A program made the translations under genes and the position numbers. Under the pieces are notes generated by a model. It was not told the DNA's origin, did not search any database, and saw only the letters and a list, made by a program, of their open reading frames with translations. From Erysipelotrichaceae bacterium (GTDB lineage: Bacteria > Bacillota_I > Bacilli_A > Erysipelotrichales > Erysipelotrichaceae), in assembly GCA_017512625.1 (NCBI GenBank), contig JAFWFB010000013.1:1-36070 (forward strand): a DNA stretch of 36,070 bases. The letters are read 5' to 3'. Numbering within the stretch: the first letter of the stretch is position 1; each line of letters opens with the position of its first letter. Positions 25,615-32,916 of this stretch are shown in pieces.

Positions 25615-27244
25615 TCTTCAGCTCACGCAACTGATTGCGGTCGGGATCGATATATATAGTCTGATTGGTATCAAAGGTCACAAAACCGGGATTCTTGTTT
25701 TTGACCTTTTTTATATTCTTTACCAGGGTATAGTCAATCGGTGTTGATGAACTATCCCTTCCCTTGGAAAGGTAGCCGGCCAGATTGGCACAAAGACGCA
25801 AGGTCTCTTCTTCCGGGGTTGGTGTATCTACGACAACATGAGCGCCATGGTAGCCCTTGGCATGAAACCACAGCCAATCCTTTGAAGCCAGCTTGAAGGT
25901 GACATACTCGTTCTGAAGATTGTTTTTACCGTAATAGATGTGATGGCCGTTGTATTCGAAAGAATAATAGTTAATGTTCTTGACCTTTTTCTTCTTGCGG
26001 ACATTCTTCTTTTCCCGCAGATAGCCATTATTGACCAGTTCTTCCCTGATCTCGATAGCATCCTGATAGCCGGCGATCTCCAGCTGCTGCTCGATCATCG
26101 AAAGATAATCCAGATGGTTCTGGGCGATATCAAGCTGTTGGTTGGTATAGGCTACACTGTTTTTAAGCTTGCGATAGCGCTGGAAGTATTTATTGGCATT
26201 GGACTTAATGCTAAGCTTTTCATCCAAAGGGATCTTGGTGGTCTTACCTTCATAGTCGGTAACTTCGATCTCCTTCAACCCCTTGATATCGTGATTGCTT
26301 TCCATGAAAAGCAGATTGCCATATTCCTGGAAAGCATCGGCCTGGTCAGCCTGGATCAGGGATTCATTGAGCTTTGCGATCCTGGTTTTGTAATGCTTGA
26401 TCTCTCTTCTGACGAATTTGAATAGGTCATTGGAAAGATGCTTGATCCTTTCCTTTTCCTCCAGTTCGAAATAGATGTAATCAAAGCCTTCATCCAGATC
26501 CATGCAGTCGATGAGCTTACCGAGATGTTTGAGTTCGATCAGATGAAATTCCAGGGAATTGCCTTTTTCACTGATATAAAGCTTATCCGAGGTAGAAAGC
26601 TTTTCAATGATATCCTTAAAGTTTTCACCACTTCCTAAGCGGAATTTGATCTCTTTTTCCAGTAAAGGACTGACGCCATAATATTTACCTGTAAGGGAAT
26701 CGTTGATATCGATATCAGCGGCCGTAAAAAGATCTTCCTTGTCTTGCTTATCGACATCGGTAAAGGTAGCGCCTATCTGAAGGATCCTTCGGTTATTCTC
26801 GTAAGGCGGGATCTTCTTTAAGGCATCGATTATCTTGTTGGTCGCATCATCGACCAGGATGATGTTCGCATACTTGCCCATCAGTTCAACATGCAGGCGG
26901 TAGTTACGCTCATCGTACATCTCATCCAGAGATTTGATCATAAAGACCAGATAACGGTCATAGTTATACTGCTTTATGTCGTAGATGATCCCGTTGATCA
27001 GTCTCTTTCTAAGACCCATGACAAAAGAACTCGGATCATCCACCAGTTTGTAGTCCATGTCGGTAAAATGGATCCGGTTATAAAGTGAATGGGTACTGAT
27101 CACCAGGTTCTTGCGAATGTTGGCTGAGTGAACGTTGAAAATGAATTCGTTGAGGGAGATCTCCTGAATGCGGTTGATCCGCATCGGTAATCCTTCAACC
27201 AGTTCTTTTCTGACCCGATCTAAGATAATGCCATCGATTGCCAT
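25607..27244 (-). CDS. rqcH: Rqc2 homologue RqcH (NFACT family)
   Basis: Ribosome-associated quality-control factor that adds C-terminal alanine tails to stalled chains on 50S subunits; formerly annotated as fibronectin-binding protein. NFACT-N starts at MAIDGIILDRVRKEL. A long coiled-coil middle follows (about residues 250-400) and NFACT-R is at the C terminus with YGKNNLQNEYVTFKLASK and WLWFHAKGYHGAHVVV. From the ATG at 27244 the length is 545 aa; the in-frame start at 27268 would extend past the divergent gmk promoter. No ribosome site is seen. TACGAT 6 nt upstream could be a leaderless -10. Confidence 0.95.
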   Translation of the reverse strand: MAIDGIILDRVRKELVEGLPMRINRIQEISLNEFIFNVHSANIRKNLVISTHSLYNRIHFTDMDYKLVDDPSSFVMGLRKRLINGIIYDIKQYNYDRYLVFMIKSLDEMYDERNYRLHVELMGKYANIILVDDATNKIIDALKKIPPYENNRRILQIGATFTDVDKQDKEDLFTAADIDINDSLTGKYYGVSPLLEKEIKFRLGSGENFKDIIEKLSTSDKLYISEKGNSLEFHLIELKHLGKLIDCMDLDEGFDYIYFELEEKERIKHLSNDLFKFVRREIKHYKTRIAKLNESLIQADQADAFQEYGNLLFMESNHDIKGLKEIEVTDYEGKTTKIPLDEKLSIKSNANKYFQRYRKLKNSVAYTNQQLDIAQNHLDYLSMIEQQLEIAGYQDAIEIREELVNNGYLREKKNVRKKKKVKNINYYSFEYNGHHIYYGKNNLQNEYVTFKLASKDWLWFHAKGYHGAHVVVDTPTPEEETLRLCANLAGYLSKGRDSSSTPIDYTLVKNIKKVKNKNPGFVTFDTNQTIYIDPDRNQLRELKII

Positions 27245-27254
27245 AATAATATCG

Positions 27255-27260
27255 TATAAT
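27255..27260 (+). promoter_or_regulatory. gmk -10 element in a 26 bp divergent promoter region
   Basis: TATAAT 10 nt before the gmk ATG; predicted leader only 4-5 nt and without a ribosome site. The whole gap between the gmk and rqcH starts is 26 bp, so the two promoters overlap. Confidence 0.45.
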
Positions 27261-27270
27261 AAAAACAAGT

Positions 27271-27843
27271 ATGAATAAAGGAATGTTAATTGTTTTCAGC
27301 GGGCCTAGCGGTGTTGGAAAAGGCACTATCCTGAAGGAAGTTATGAAGGATGAGACCCTGAACCTGACCTATTCTATCAGCATGACGACCAGGGAAATAA
27401 GAGAAGGAGAGCAAGACGGAGTAAACTATTTCTTTGTCTCCAAGGAAGAATTTGAAAAAGCGATAGAAGAAGACCGGTTATTGGAATATGCAAAGTACGT
27501 AGATAACTACTACGGAACCCCTAAGGATTATGTCTTCAAACAGATGGAAGAGGGAAAGAATGTTATTCTGGAGATCGAAGTACAGGGTGCAGCCCAGGTT
27601 ATGGAAAGATATCCGGAATGTACCAGCATCTTCATTCTGCCACCGGATCTGGAAGAGCTTGAAAGACGTATCCGTAACCGCCATACCGAAAGCGACGAGG
27701 TGATCAAGAAAAGAGTCGAACAGGCTGCTTCAGAGATCTACCTGGCAGCAAACTACGAATACAAGGTAGTGAATGACACGGTAGAATCGGCGGTCAGGGA
27801 AGTCAAATACATCATTTCCCGCGAAATACTGGAAAGAAATTAA
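27271..27843 (+). CDS. gmk: Guanylate kinase
   Basis: Phosphorylates GMP to GDP. P-loop SGPSGVGKGT at 10-19, the GMP-binding SMTTREIREGEQDGVNYFF and EYAKYVDNYYGTP, then LEIEVQGAAQVM and RRIRNRHTESDEVIKKR (lid). The 190 residues are standard. It is divergent from rqcH and convergent with the AbiEi-like gene. The usual rpoZ neighbour of gmk is absent here. Confidence 0.97.
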   Translation: MNKGMLIVFSGPSGVGKGTILKEVMKDETLNLTYSISMTTREIREGEQDGVNYFFVSKEEFEKAIEEDRLLEYAKYVDNYYGTPKDYVFKQMEEGKNVILEIEVQGAAQVMERYPECTSIFILPPDLEELERRIRNRHTESDEVIKKRVEQAASEIYLAANYEYKVVNDTVESAVREVKYIISREILERN

Positions 27844-27862
27844 GATAGGTAAAACCTATCTT
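27842..27862. terminator. Hairpin between convergent gmk and AbiEi-like genes
   Basis: AAGATAGGT/ACCTATCTT with an AAA loop spans the stop codons of both genes. The T tracts are poor on both sides, so termination efficiency is uncertain. Confidence 0.55.
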
Positions 27863-28398
27863 ATTTCGTTATCGATGACCCTTCGATAGGCATCTTTGTT
27901 TTTAAAAGGTTCCAGGTATTCACTGATCAGATCATCGCTTAGATCCTTGATGATCTTGCGGAAGTTACCTACTGCTTCCCTGTATACTGTTTTAGGATAT
28001 TTGTTGCGGTTACGTACGAGTTCGACCAATAGTCTTTCCAGATTATAGGTATAGATCGGCTCCTGTTCGATCTCCAGAATCTCTACTCCAAGGTAAAGCA
28101 GGTCTTCCTGGATGAAGCTTTGTCTGATCCGATCATCCTTTATCCTGGAAGAAGCCGATGGCGTGATCAAGGTTATCTTGTCCGGTTTGGTGCGGATAAG
28201 ATTATAGAGATAAAAGGCATATTCATGATCGATCACCGCCAAAGGATACTTCTTGCTCATAAGTGCCAGAACATCCGGATCCTTGCGGTCGGAATAGATG
28301 CCCTTTTCGATCTTGTAGATCTGATGCTTGCTGATGGCTTTCTTCAGCTGATAGTCAGAACCGTAGATATCCAGGGCTTCATCATAGCTTAACAACAT
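27856..28398 (-). CDS. AbiEi-like antitoxin family protein (orphan)
   Basis: 180 residues resembling AbiEi, the transcriptional antitoxin of type IV toxin-antitoxin/abortive infection systems. The N-terminal winged helix shows LKKAISKHQIYKIEKGIYSD. The second domain shows YPLAVIDHEYAFYLYNLI and the C terminus YNLERLLVELVRNRNKYP. No AbiEii nucleotidyltransferase is adjacent: gmk lies on one side and rplM on the other. Many such proteins are stand-alone regulators. The ATG has no ribosome site and a TATTAT hexamer lies about 6 nt upstream on the minus strand. Confidence 0.8.
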   Translation of the reverse strand: MLLSYDEALDIYGSDYQLKKAISKHQIYKIEKGIYSDRKDPDVLALMSKKYPLAVIDHEYAFYLYNLIRTKPDKITLITPSASSRIKDDRIRQSFIQEDLLYLGVEILEIEQEPIYTYNLERLLVELVRNRNKYPKTVYREAVGNFRKIIKDLSDDLISEYLEPFKNKDAYRRVIDNEIR

Positions 28399-28431
28399 AC
28401 ACTAATAATACAACAATATAGTAGTAAACTG

Positions 28432-28437
28432 TATAAT
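28432..28437 (+). promoter_or_regulatory. Probable -10 element of the rplM-rpsI operon
   Basis: TATAAT about 85 nt before the rplM start, leaving a leader of about 78 nt with an inverted repeat over the ribosome site. The -35 is poor. Confidence 0.4.
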
Positions 28438-28462
28438 TACTTAAAATTATTGATTATTCACC

Positions 28463-28514
28463 TCCTTCCTAATAGAATAAAAAAGAACCTTAAATGAGTT
28501 TATAAAAGGAAGGA
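28463..28514 (+). promoter_or_regulatory. rplM leader hairpin sequestering the Shine-Dalgarno sequence
   Basis: TCCTTCCT (28463-28470) is an exact complement of AGGAAGGA (28507-28514), the rplM ribosome site, with a 36 nt loop. L13 leader RNAs that control this operon are known in Bacillota; this is a plausible translational autoregulation element. Whether it matches the published L13 leader structure cannot be tested here. Confidence 0.5.
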
Positions 28515-28521
28515 AATAGAT

Positions 28522-28956
28522 ATGCGTCAGACAACAATGTTAAAGCCTGCAGACGTCGAGAAGAAATGGTATGTCATCGATGCTGAAGGAAAGACACTTG
28601 GTAGACTTGCCACTAAAGCAGCAACCTATTTAAGAGGAAAGCATAAACCTACATTCACTCCAAACGTTGATTGTGGAGACTATGTGATCGTCATCAATGC
28701 GGCTAAGGCAGTAGTTACCGGTGATCAGAAGGAAAAGAAATATTACTATCATCACTCAATGTATCCGGGAGGCTTAAAGGCCAGAAGTACCGGTGAGATG
28801 AGAGAAAAATATCCGGTTGAATGGGTTGAAAAAGCCATCATGGGTATGCTCCCTCACAACAAGCTGGGTGACAAGATGAGAACTCACCTGTTCGTATATG
28901 AAGGAAGCGAACATCCACATGCAGCTCAGAAGCCTGAAGAGCTGAAGTTAGACTAA
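28522..28956 (+). CDS. rplM: 50S ribosomal protein L13
   Basis: 144 residues, normal size. Signatures: [63 protein letters not shown] and [14 protein letters not shown]. It is followed 11 nt later by rpsI, the universal L13-S9 pair. Confidence 0.99.
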   Translation: MRQTTMLKPADVEKKWYVIDAEGKTLGRLATKAATYLRGKHKPTFTPNVDCGDYVIVINAAKAVVTGDQKEKKYYYHHSMYPGGLKARSTGEMREKYPVEWVEKAIMGMLPHNKLGDKMRTHLFVYEGSEHPHAAQKPEELKLD

Positions 28957-28967
28957 GGAGTTAAGGT

Positions 28968-29372
28968 ATGCCAAAGAAGAAATCAAACATTACATATTTA
29001 GGTACCGGAAGAAGAAAATCCAGTGTTGCCAGAGTATATTTAACTCCTGGAACCGGCGTCATTACTGTTAATGATAAGGATCTGCAGGACTATCTGCCAC
29101 AGGAATTACTCAGAATGGTCGTTAAGTCACCATTAGAGTTAACCGAGACATTAGATCAGTTCGATGTTAAGATCAACGTTAACGGTGGCGGTTTCACCGG
29201 TCAGGCCGGTGCAATGAGACATGGTATCTCCCGTGCTTTACTGGAAGTAAACGAAGACTTCCGTGCTCCTTTAAAGAGTGCCGGATTCTTAACCAGAGAT
29301 TCCAGAGCTAAGGAACGTAAGAAGTACGGTCTCAAGGCTGCACGTCGCGCTCCGCAGTTCAGCAAGCGTTAA
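28968..29372 (+). CDS. rpsI: 30S ribosomal protein S9
   Basis: 134 residues with [17 protein letters not shown] near the start, [21 protein letters not shown] in the middle and the basic C-terminal RAPQFSKR that reaches the P site. AAGGAG precedes the ATG. It ends the operon before a strong terminator. Confidence 0.99.
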   Translation: MPKKKSNITYLGTGRRKSSVARVYLTPGTGVITVNDKDLQDYLPQELLRMVVKSPLELTETLDQFDVKINVNGGGFTGQAGAMRHGISRALLEVNEDFRAPLKSAGFLTRDSRAKERKKYGLKAARRAPQFSKR

Positions 29373-29392
29373 TCATTATTTCAAAATCAGAG

Positions 29393-29426
29393 AAAAACCC
29401 CGAAAGCCCTTATTTTCGGGGGTTTT
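29393..29426 (+). terminator. Rho-independent terminator after rpsI
   Basis: AACCCCGAAA pairs with TTTCGGGG(G)TT around an 8 nt loop, followed by a T run. Confidence 0.92.
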
Positions 29427-29489
29427 TTCGTTGTACAACTATAGTAAGCATAATAACTGTCTAAAGATAAAATAATCTTGCGTAAGGTG

Positions 29490-29520
29490 TTGCTTGTTAC
29501 GTAGCGTCATGTTGTAGGAT
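29490..29520 (+). promoter_or_regulatory. Candidate MerR-type promoter with 19 bp spacer
   Basis: TTGCTT (29490-29495) and TAGGAT (29515-29520) are separated by 19 bp, the long spacer typical of promoters that MerR proteins activate by DNA distortion. The surrounding DNA holds CGTAA/TTACG and CGTCAT/ATGACG inverted repeats. It would serve the merR-yhfC operon and imply autoregulation. Confidence 0.4.
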
Positions 29521-29542
29521 GCATGACGAAGGAGGCAAAGCT

Positions 29543-30256
29543 ATGTCAAAATACACGACAGGAGAGATCGCAAAACTTTGCGGCGTCACTGTCCGAACGG
29601 TTCAGTATTACGATACTAGAGGCATTCTGATCCCCAGCGAATTATCCGAAGGTGGAAGACGACTCTATTCTGAATATGATCTGAAACGAATGAAGATCAT
29701 CTGCTTTCTGCGGGAGCTGGATCTTCCGATAGATGCGATCGCCCAGATCTTTAAGGAGGATAATCCGGATAAAGTGATCTCACTGCTGATCGAACAGCAG
29801 GAGGTCGCCCTTTCTGACGAGATCACTAACATGGAAGAAAAACTGGAAAAGCTTCAAGAGCTTAAAAACGGACTGAAAAACCAGTCATTCTCTCTCGAGT
29901 CCATCGCTGACATAGCCGTTATTATGGAGGGTAAGAAAAAACTGAAACACTTACGCTGGATGTCGTTCCTGACCGGAACCCCTATTGCGGGGTTACAGTG
30001 GTTTTCCATCATCTTCTGGATCATCAAAAGCATTTGGTGGCCGTTCGCCGTATGGGTAGTAGCAGCTACCATATGGGGTACAATTATCAGCCGTTGCTAC
30101 TTCGACCACATAAAATACATCTGCCCGGAATGTCACGAAGCATTCAAGCCGACCTTAAAGGATGCTTTCTGGGCCAATCATACTCCAACAGCCCGTAAGC
30201 TGACGTGCACCGCGTGTGGCCATAACGGCTTCTGTGTGGAGATCTGGGGGAGGTGA
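29543..30256 (+). CDS. MerR family regulator with membrane segments and C-terminal zinc ribbon
   Basis: 237 residues. The MerR DNA-binding domain is at 1-70 (YTTGEIAKLCGVTVRTVQYYD, GGRRLYSEYDL). A coiled-coil dimerisation helix runs to about 113. Where soluble MerRs have an effector domain, this one has two close hydrophobic segments (about 149-163 and 165-184) and then a CPEC...CTAC zinc ribbon (C194, C197, C222, C225). The protein is therefore probably membrane tethered. Start: ATG 29543 after GAAGGAGG; the upstream ATG at 29519 would place the ribosome site inside the gene. It lies 6 nt before the YhfC gene, so they are one operon. The signal is not known. Confidence 0.88.
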   Translation: MSKYTTGEIAKLCGVTVRTVQYYDTRGILIPSELSEGGRRLYSEYDLKRMKIICFLRELDLPIDAIAQIFKEDNPDKVISLLIEQQEVALSDEITNMEEKLEKLQELKNGLKNQSFSLESIADIAVIMEGKKKLKHLRWMSFLTGTPIAGLQWFSIIFWIIKSIWWPFAVWVVAATIWGTIISRCYFDHIKYICPECHEAFKPTLKDAFWANHTPTARKLTCTACGHNGFCVEIWGR

Positions 30257-30262
30257 TGAGAA

Positions 30263-31105
30263 ATGACAGAATTTGAGAATATCGTCATCGGAAAGAGCAG
30301 TATCCCATCGCTCGTCATTACGGTCATTTTAATGATCGTAATACCTGTCAGTTTTGTTATCTACTGGCGAGAAAAATATAAGCAACAGACAAAAATAAGC
30401 TGGCTTGTTGCCGGAGCGATCGGTTTTATCATTTCTGCCCGTGTGCTGGAACTTGGTGTGCATTATATCTGCATCGTTGCTGATAATCCTGTATCCCATT
30501 TTATCAACGGAAATCCGGCTGCCTTTGTCATTTACGGGATCACCATGGCCGGAGTTTTCGAGGAATGCGGAAGACATATCGTTTTGAAATATATCTTAAA
30601 AAAGAACCGTACCCGTGAAAACGCAATTCTTTATGGCATAGGTCATGGGGGAATAGAGATACTGACTATCCTTTTGCCAGCCATGATATTCTATACTACG
30701 ATCGCCGTACTGTTTTCGCAGGGAGATGTTGAAAATGCGCTTCACACACTGAACATCACCGAGGAAACGGCCGCTGCTGCTCTTCCATCTGTTCAGGCTG
30801 CCGCAACTTTTAATTATGGAATAATGATCGCAAATGTAATTGAACGTCTGTTTGCGATGCTATTTCACATCGGACTTACACTCATCGTATCCTATGGCGT
30901 CATAAACGCAAAGAAAATATATCTTCCGATGGCGATCGCATTGCACATGCTGATGGATTTTTTTCCGGCGCTTTACCAAAGAGGTCTAGTGTCGCTTTGG
31001 GCAGTAGAGATATGGGCAGCCATATGGACTGTCATAGTCGTATTCGTTGCCATGAAGTTATACAGAAAAATGACAGATCTTTCCAAGATCAACAACACTC
31101 AATGA
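30263..31105 (+). CDS. YhfC family (PF10086) intramembrane metalloprotease
   Basis: 280 residues, about seven hydrophobic segments. The family pattern is clear: GVFEECGRH (E100 E101, R104 H105), NAILYGIGHGGIE (H128) and later FHIGLT and HMLMDFF, giving the Glu-Glu, His and His sites expected of CPBP-type intramembrane proteases. Activity has not been established for most members. It follows a membrane-bound MerR gene by 6 nt, so proteolytic release of the regulator is an attractive possibility but unproven. GGTGATGAG upstream gives a modest ribosome site. Confidence 0.88.
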   Translation: MTEFENIVIGKSSIPSLVITVILMIVIPVSFVIYWREKYKQQTKISWLVAGAIGFIISARVLELGVHYICIVADNPVSHFINGNPAAFVIYGITMAGVFEECGRHIVLKYILKKNRTRENAILYGIGHGGIEILTILLPAMIFYTTIAVLFSQGDVENALHTLNITEETAAAALPSVQAAATFNYGIMIANVIERLFAMLFHIGLTLIVSYGVINAKKIYLPMAIALHMLMDFFPALYQRGLVSLWAVEIWAAIWTVIVVFVAMKLYRKMTDLSKINNTQ

Positions 31106-31164
31106 GATCAGTGTCTGTCGATCGGATCGGATAATAAAACACAAGAGCTCTTAAAGTAGTATAT

Positions 31165-31194
31165 AACCCCAAAAGTTCATACTTTGGGGTTTTA
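31165..31194 (+). terminator. Rho-independent terminator after the YhfC gene
   Basis: AACCCCAAAAGT pairs with ACTTTGGGGTT (one bulged A) followed by TTT. The rest of the 180 bp gap to the next gene shows AT-rich DNA only. Confidence 0.85.
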
Positions 31195-31285
31195 TGTTGA
31201 TTACATATTCGTAAAAGATTATTTTCCATTTGTCTTTTGAAAAACATTTGAGAAAATAATGTTGAAAGATATAAGAGAACATATT

Positions 31286-31612
31286 ATGGCTATTACAGTT
31301 AATTTAAGATATACCGGCAAGGATGGTGCAGCCAGGAAATTTGCGCAAGAGATGATGGTAAGCGGTACGGTTGCTACTATCAGAGCCGAAGAAGGCAATC
31401 TGCGCTATGAGTATTACCAGCCTCTGGAAGATCCGGAAACCATCCTTTTGATCGATTCCTGGAAAGATCAGGCTGCTATCGACAAGCATCATGCGACTTC
31501 AATGATGAAGACCATCGGTTCATTAAGGGAAAAGTATGATTTACATATGACGGTCGAAAGATATGCAAGCGTCGAAGAAAACAAGGATGATGAGAAATTC
31601 ATCAGAAGGTAG
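31286..31612 (+). CDS. Putative quinol monooxygenase / ABM-domain protein
   Basis: 108 residues with the antibiotic-biosynthesis monooxygenase fold (YgiN-like): ITVNLRYTGKDGAARKFAQEM, a strand region EEGNLRYEYYQPLEDPETILLIDSW and AIDKHHATSMMKTI. These small dimers are oxygenases or simply ligand binders; no substrate can be inferred. The start at 31286 (MAITVNLRY) fits the family better than the in-frame ATG at 31259, though both are possible. It is a single gene between two terminators. Confidence 0.85.
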   Translation: MAITVNLRYTGKDGAARKFAQEMMVSGTVATIRAEEGNLRYEYYQPLEDPETILLIDSWKDQAAIDKHHATSMMKTIGSLREKYDLHMTVERYASVEENKDDEKFIRR

Positions 31613-31630
31613 CATAAAATCCAATTACAG

Positions 31631-31655
31631 AAGGTTCCTGACAGGAACCTTTTTC
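31631..31655 (+). terminator. Rho-independent terminator
   Basis: AGGTTCC/GGAACCT with a TGACA loop (31632-31650) followed by TTTTTC. Confidence 0.9.
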
Positions 31656-31681
31656 TTATCATGATTTGAAGCATTAGCCAT

Positions 31682-31687
31682 TATAAT
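31682..31687 (+). promoter_or_regulatory. Probable -10 element of the phosphatase lipoprotein gene
   Basis: TATAAT 38 nt before the ATG at 31726; predicted leader of about 32 nt. The -35 would fall in the preceding terminator and is unclear. Confidence 0.4.
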
Positions 31688-31725
31688 AAGATTGAAAACA
31701 AAGGCAAGATTGAAGATGGATAATT

Positions 31726-32853
31726 ATGAAAAGAATAAACAGATATATCGCCTTGATACTATGCGGGAGCGTACTGATCACCATGCTATCCTCATGCACT
31801 AAAAGTACCCCAAAACTATCGGACTGCGGGGTGGTCCATGAACCGGAATTCGGAGGCATCTATATCAAAAAGACGATCGATGAATTCAATGCCCTCGGTT
31901 TCAACTATGGCGACAGTGTGACTGTTACCTTTTCCAACGGATATGTACTTGAGGATATCCCGTATTATAATGGCTACTACACCCGCAATGGCGAAAGACA
32001 ACTGATCGCCTATCCGGGCTATGACTATATCAAGGCCGTTATCAATAATGGAGCCGATCTTTGGGATGTGGCCGGTATCGATGAAAGTACCCTGGCAAGC
32101 ATCACGCTGTATGAAAGCGGGAAATATAAGGTCATCCAGGAAGCCAGAGATCTGAGCTATAAGGATGACAGGAACCTGTTTGAAAGCGATGAGATGTTTG
32201 CAAACTTCAGAAACATTCAGGTTGGAAAGATCAGCGAAGGTCTGATCTACCGTTCCGCCTCCCCATGCGATAACCAGCATAACCGCGCACCATATGTCGA
32301 TAGGCTGATCAATGAAGCAGGAGTCAGATATATCGTTGACCTGGCTGATAATGATGAAAGGATAATGAGCCACATCAATAAGGATAACTTTGATTCGCCT
32401 TATTTCCTCTCGTTGTATTACAACTCCCAGGTATACCCGATGGCAATGAACACTAACTATGAATCGATGCAGCTGCGTCAGAAGATAGCTGATGGAATGA
32501 GAGCGATGCTTAATAATGATGGACCTTACCTGGTTCATTGTACTGAGGGAAAGGATCGGACCGGCTTTATCTGCATGCTCATCGAGGCCTTATGCGGTGC
32601 CAGCTATCAGGAGATCGTCGATGACTACATGATCACCTATAAAAACTACTATGGCATCACCAGGGAGAAGGATGAATTCAAGTATGTCATCATCGTCAAC
32701 GATGTCCTTCATCCAATGATCCGGATCGTGATTGGTGATGAGAATGCTGATGTGAGTACAGCTGATCTTAGTCTGGCTGCCCGCGGCTTTTTGATCGACT
32801 GCGGAATGAGCGATCAGGAAGTAAGCAAGCTTATCGAAAAACTGACATACTAG
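31726..32853 (+). CDS. Exported tyrosine-phosphatase lipoprotein (PF13350-type)
   Basis: 375 residues. A lipoprotein signal ends in MLSSC (C24). Residues about 30-160 form a beta-rich domain of uncertain identity; its GDSVTVTFSNG and VINNGADLW segments faintly recall the C-terminal domain of SAM hydroxide adenosyltransferases. Residues about 165-360 are a tyrosine/dual-specificity phosphatase with YRSASP, the general-acid region IVDLADNDER, and the P-loop H271-C272-TEGKD-R278-TG. The Cys, Arg and Lys-Asp of the Y_phosphatase3 family are intact. It would act outside the membrane on phosphoprotein, phosphoinositide or inositol phosphate; which is unknown. Confidence 0.87.
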   Translation: MKRINRYIALILCGSVLITMLSSCTKSTPKLSDCGVVHEPEFGGIYIKKTIDEFNALGFNYGDSVTVTFSNGYVLEDIPYYNGYYTRNGERQLIAYPGYDYIKAVINNGADLWDVAGIDESTLASITLYESGKYKVIQEARDLSYKDDRNLFESDEMFANFRNIQVGKISEGLIYRSASPCDNQHNRAPYVDRLINEAGVRYIVDLADNDERIMSHINKDNFDSPYFLSLYYNSQVYPMAMNTNYESMQLRQKIADGMRAMLNNDGPYLVHCTEGKDRTGFICMLIEALCGASYQEIVDDYMITYKNYYGITREKDEFKYVIIVNDVLHPMIRIVIGDENADVSTADLSLAARGFLIDCGMSDQEVSKLIEKLTY

Positions 32854-32868
32854 GAATTGCTAAGAAAT

Positions 32869-32896
32869 AAAAAAGAACCCGATCGGGTTCTTTTTT
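32869..32896. terminator. Bidirectional terminator between convergent genes
   Basis: AAAAAAGAACCC and GGGTTCTTTTTT around GATC. The A and T tracts allow termination on both strands, for the phosphatase (plus) and the binding protein (minus). Confidence 0.93.
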
Positions 32897-32916
32897 ATTA
32901 ATCTGTTAATGCTTAT

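Noticed and set aside
28399..28521. Possible small gene between the AbiEi-like gene and rplM
   Set aside because: No frame with a start and ribosome site; the sequence is explained by divergent promoters and the L13 leader.
29481..29541. Inverted repeats before merR as a mobile-element end or attachment site
   Set aside because: No integrase, transposase or matching repeat at the other side; a MerR operator/promoter explains them better.
31816..32538. 240-codon antisense frame inside the phosphatase gene
   Set aside because: The plus frame has a lipobox and an intact phosphatase loop; the antisense product has no family features.
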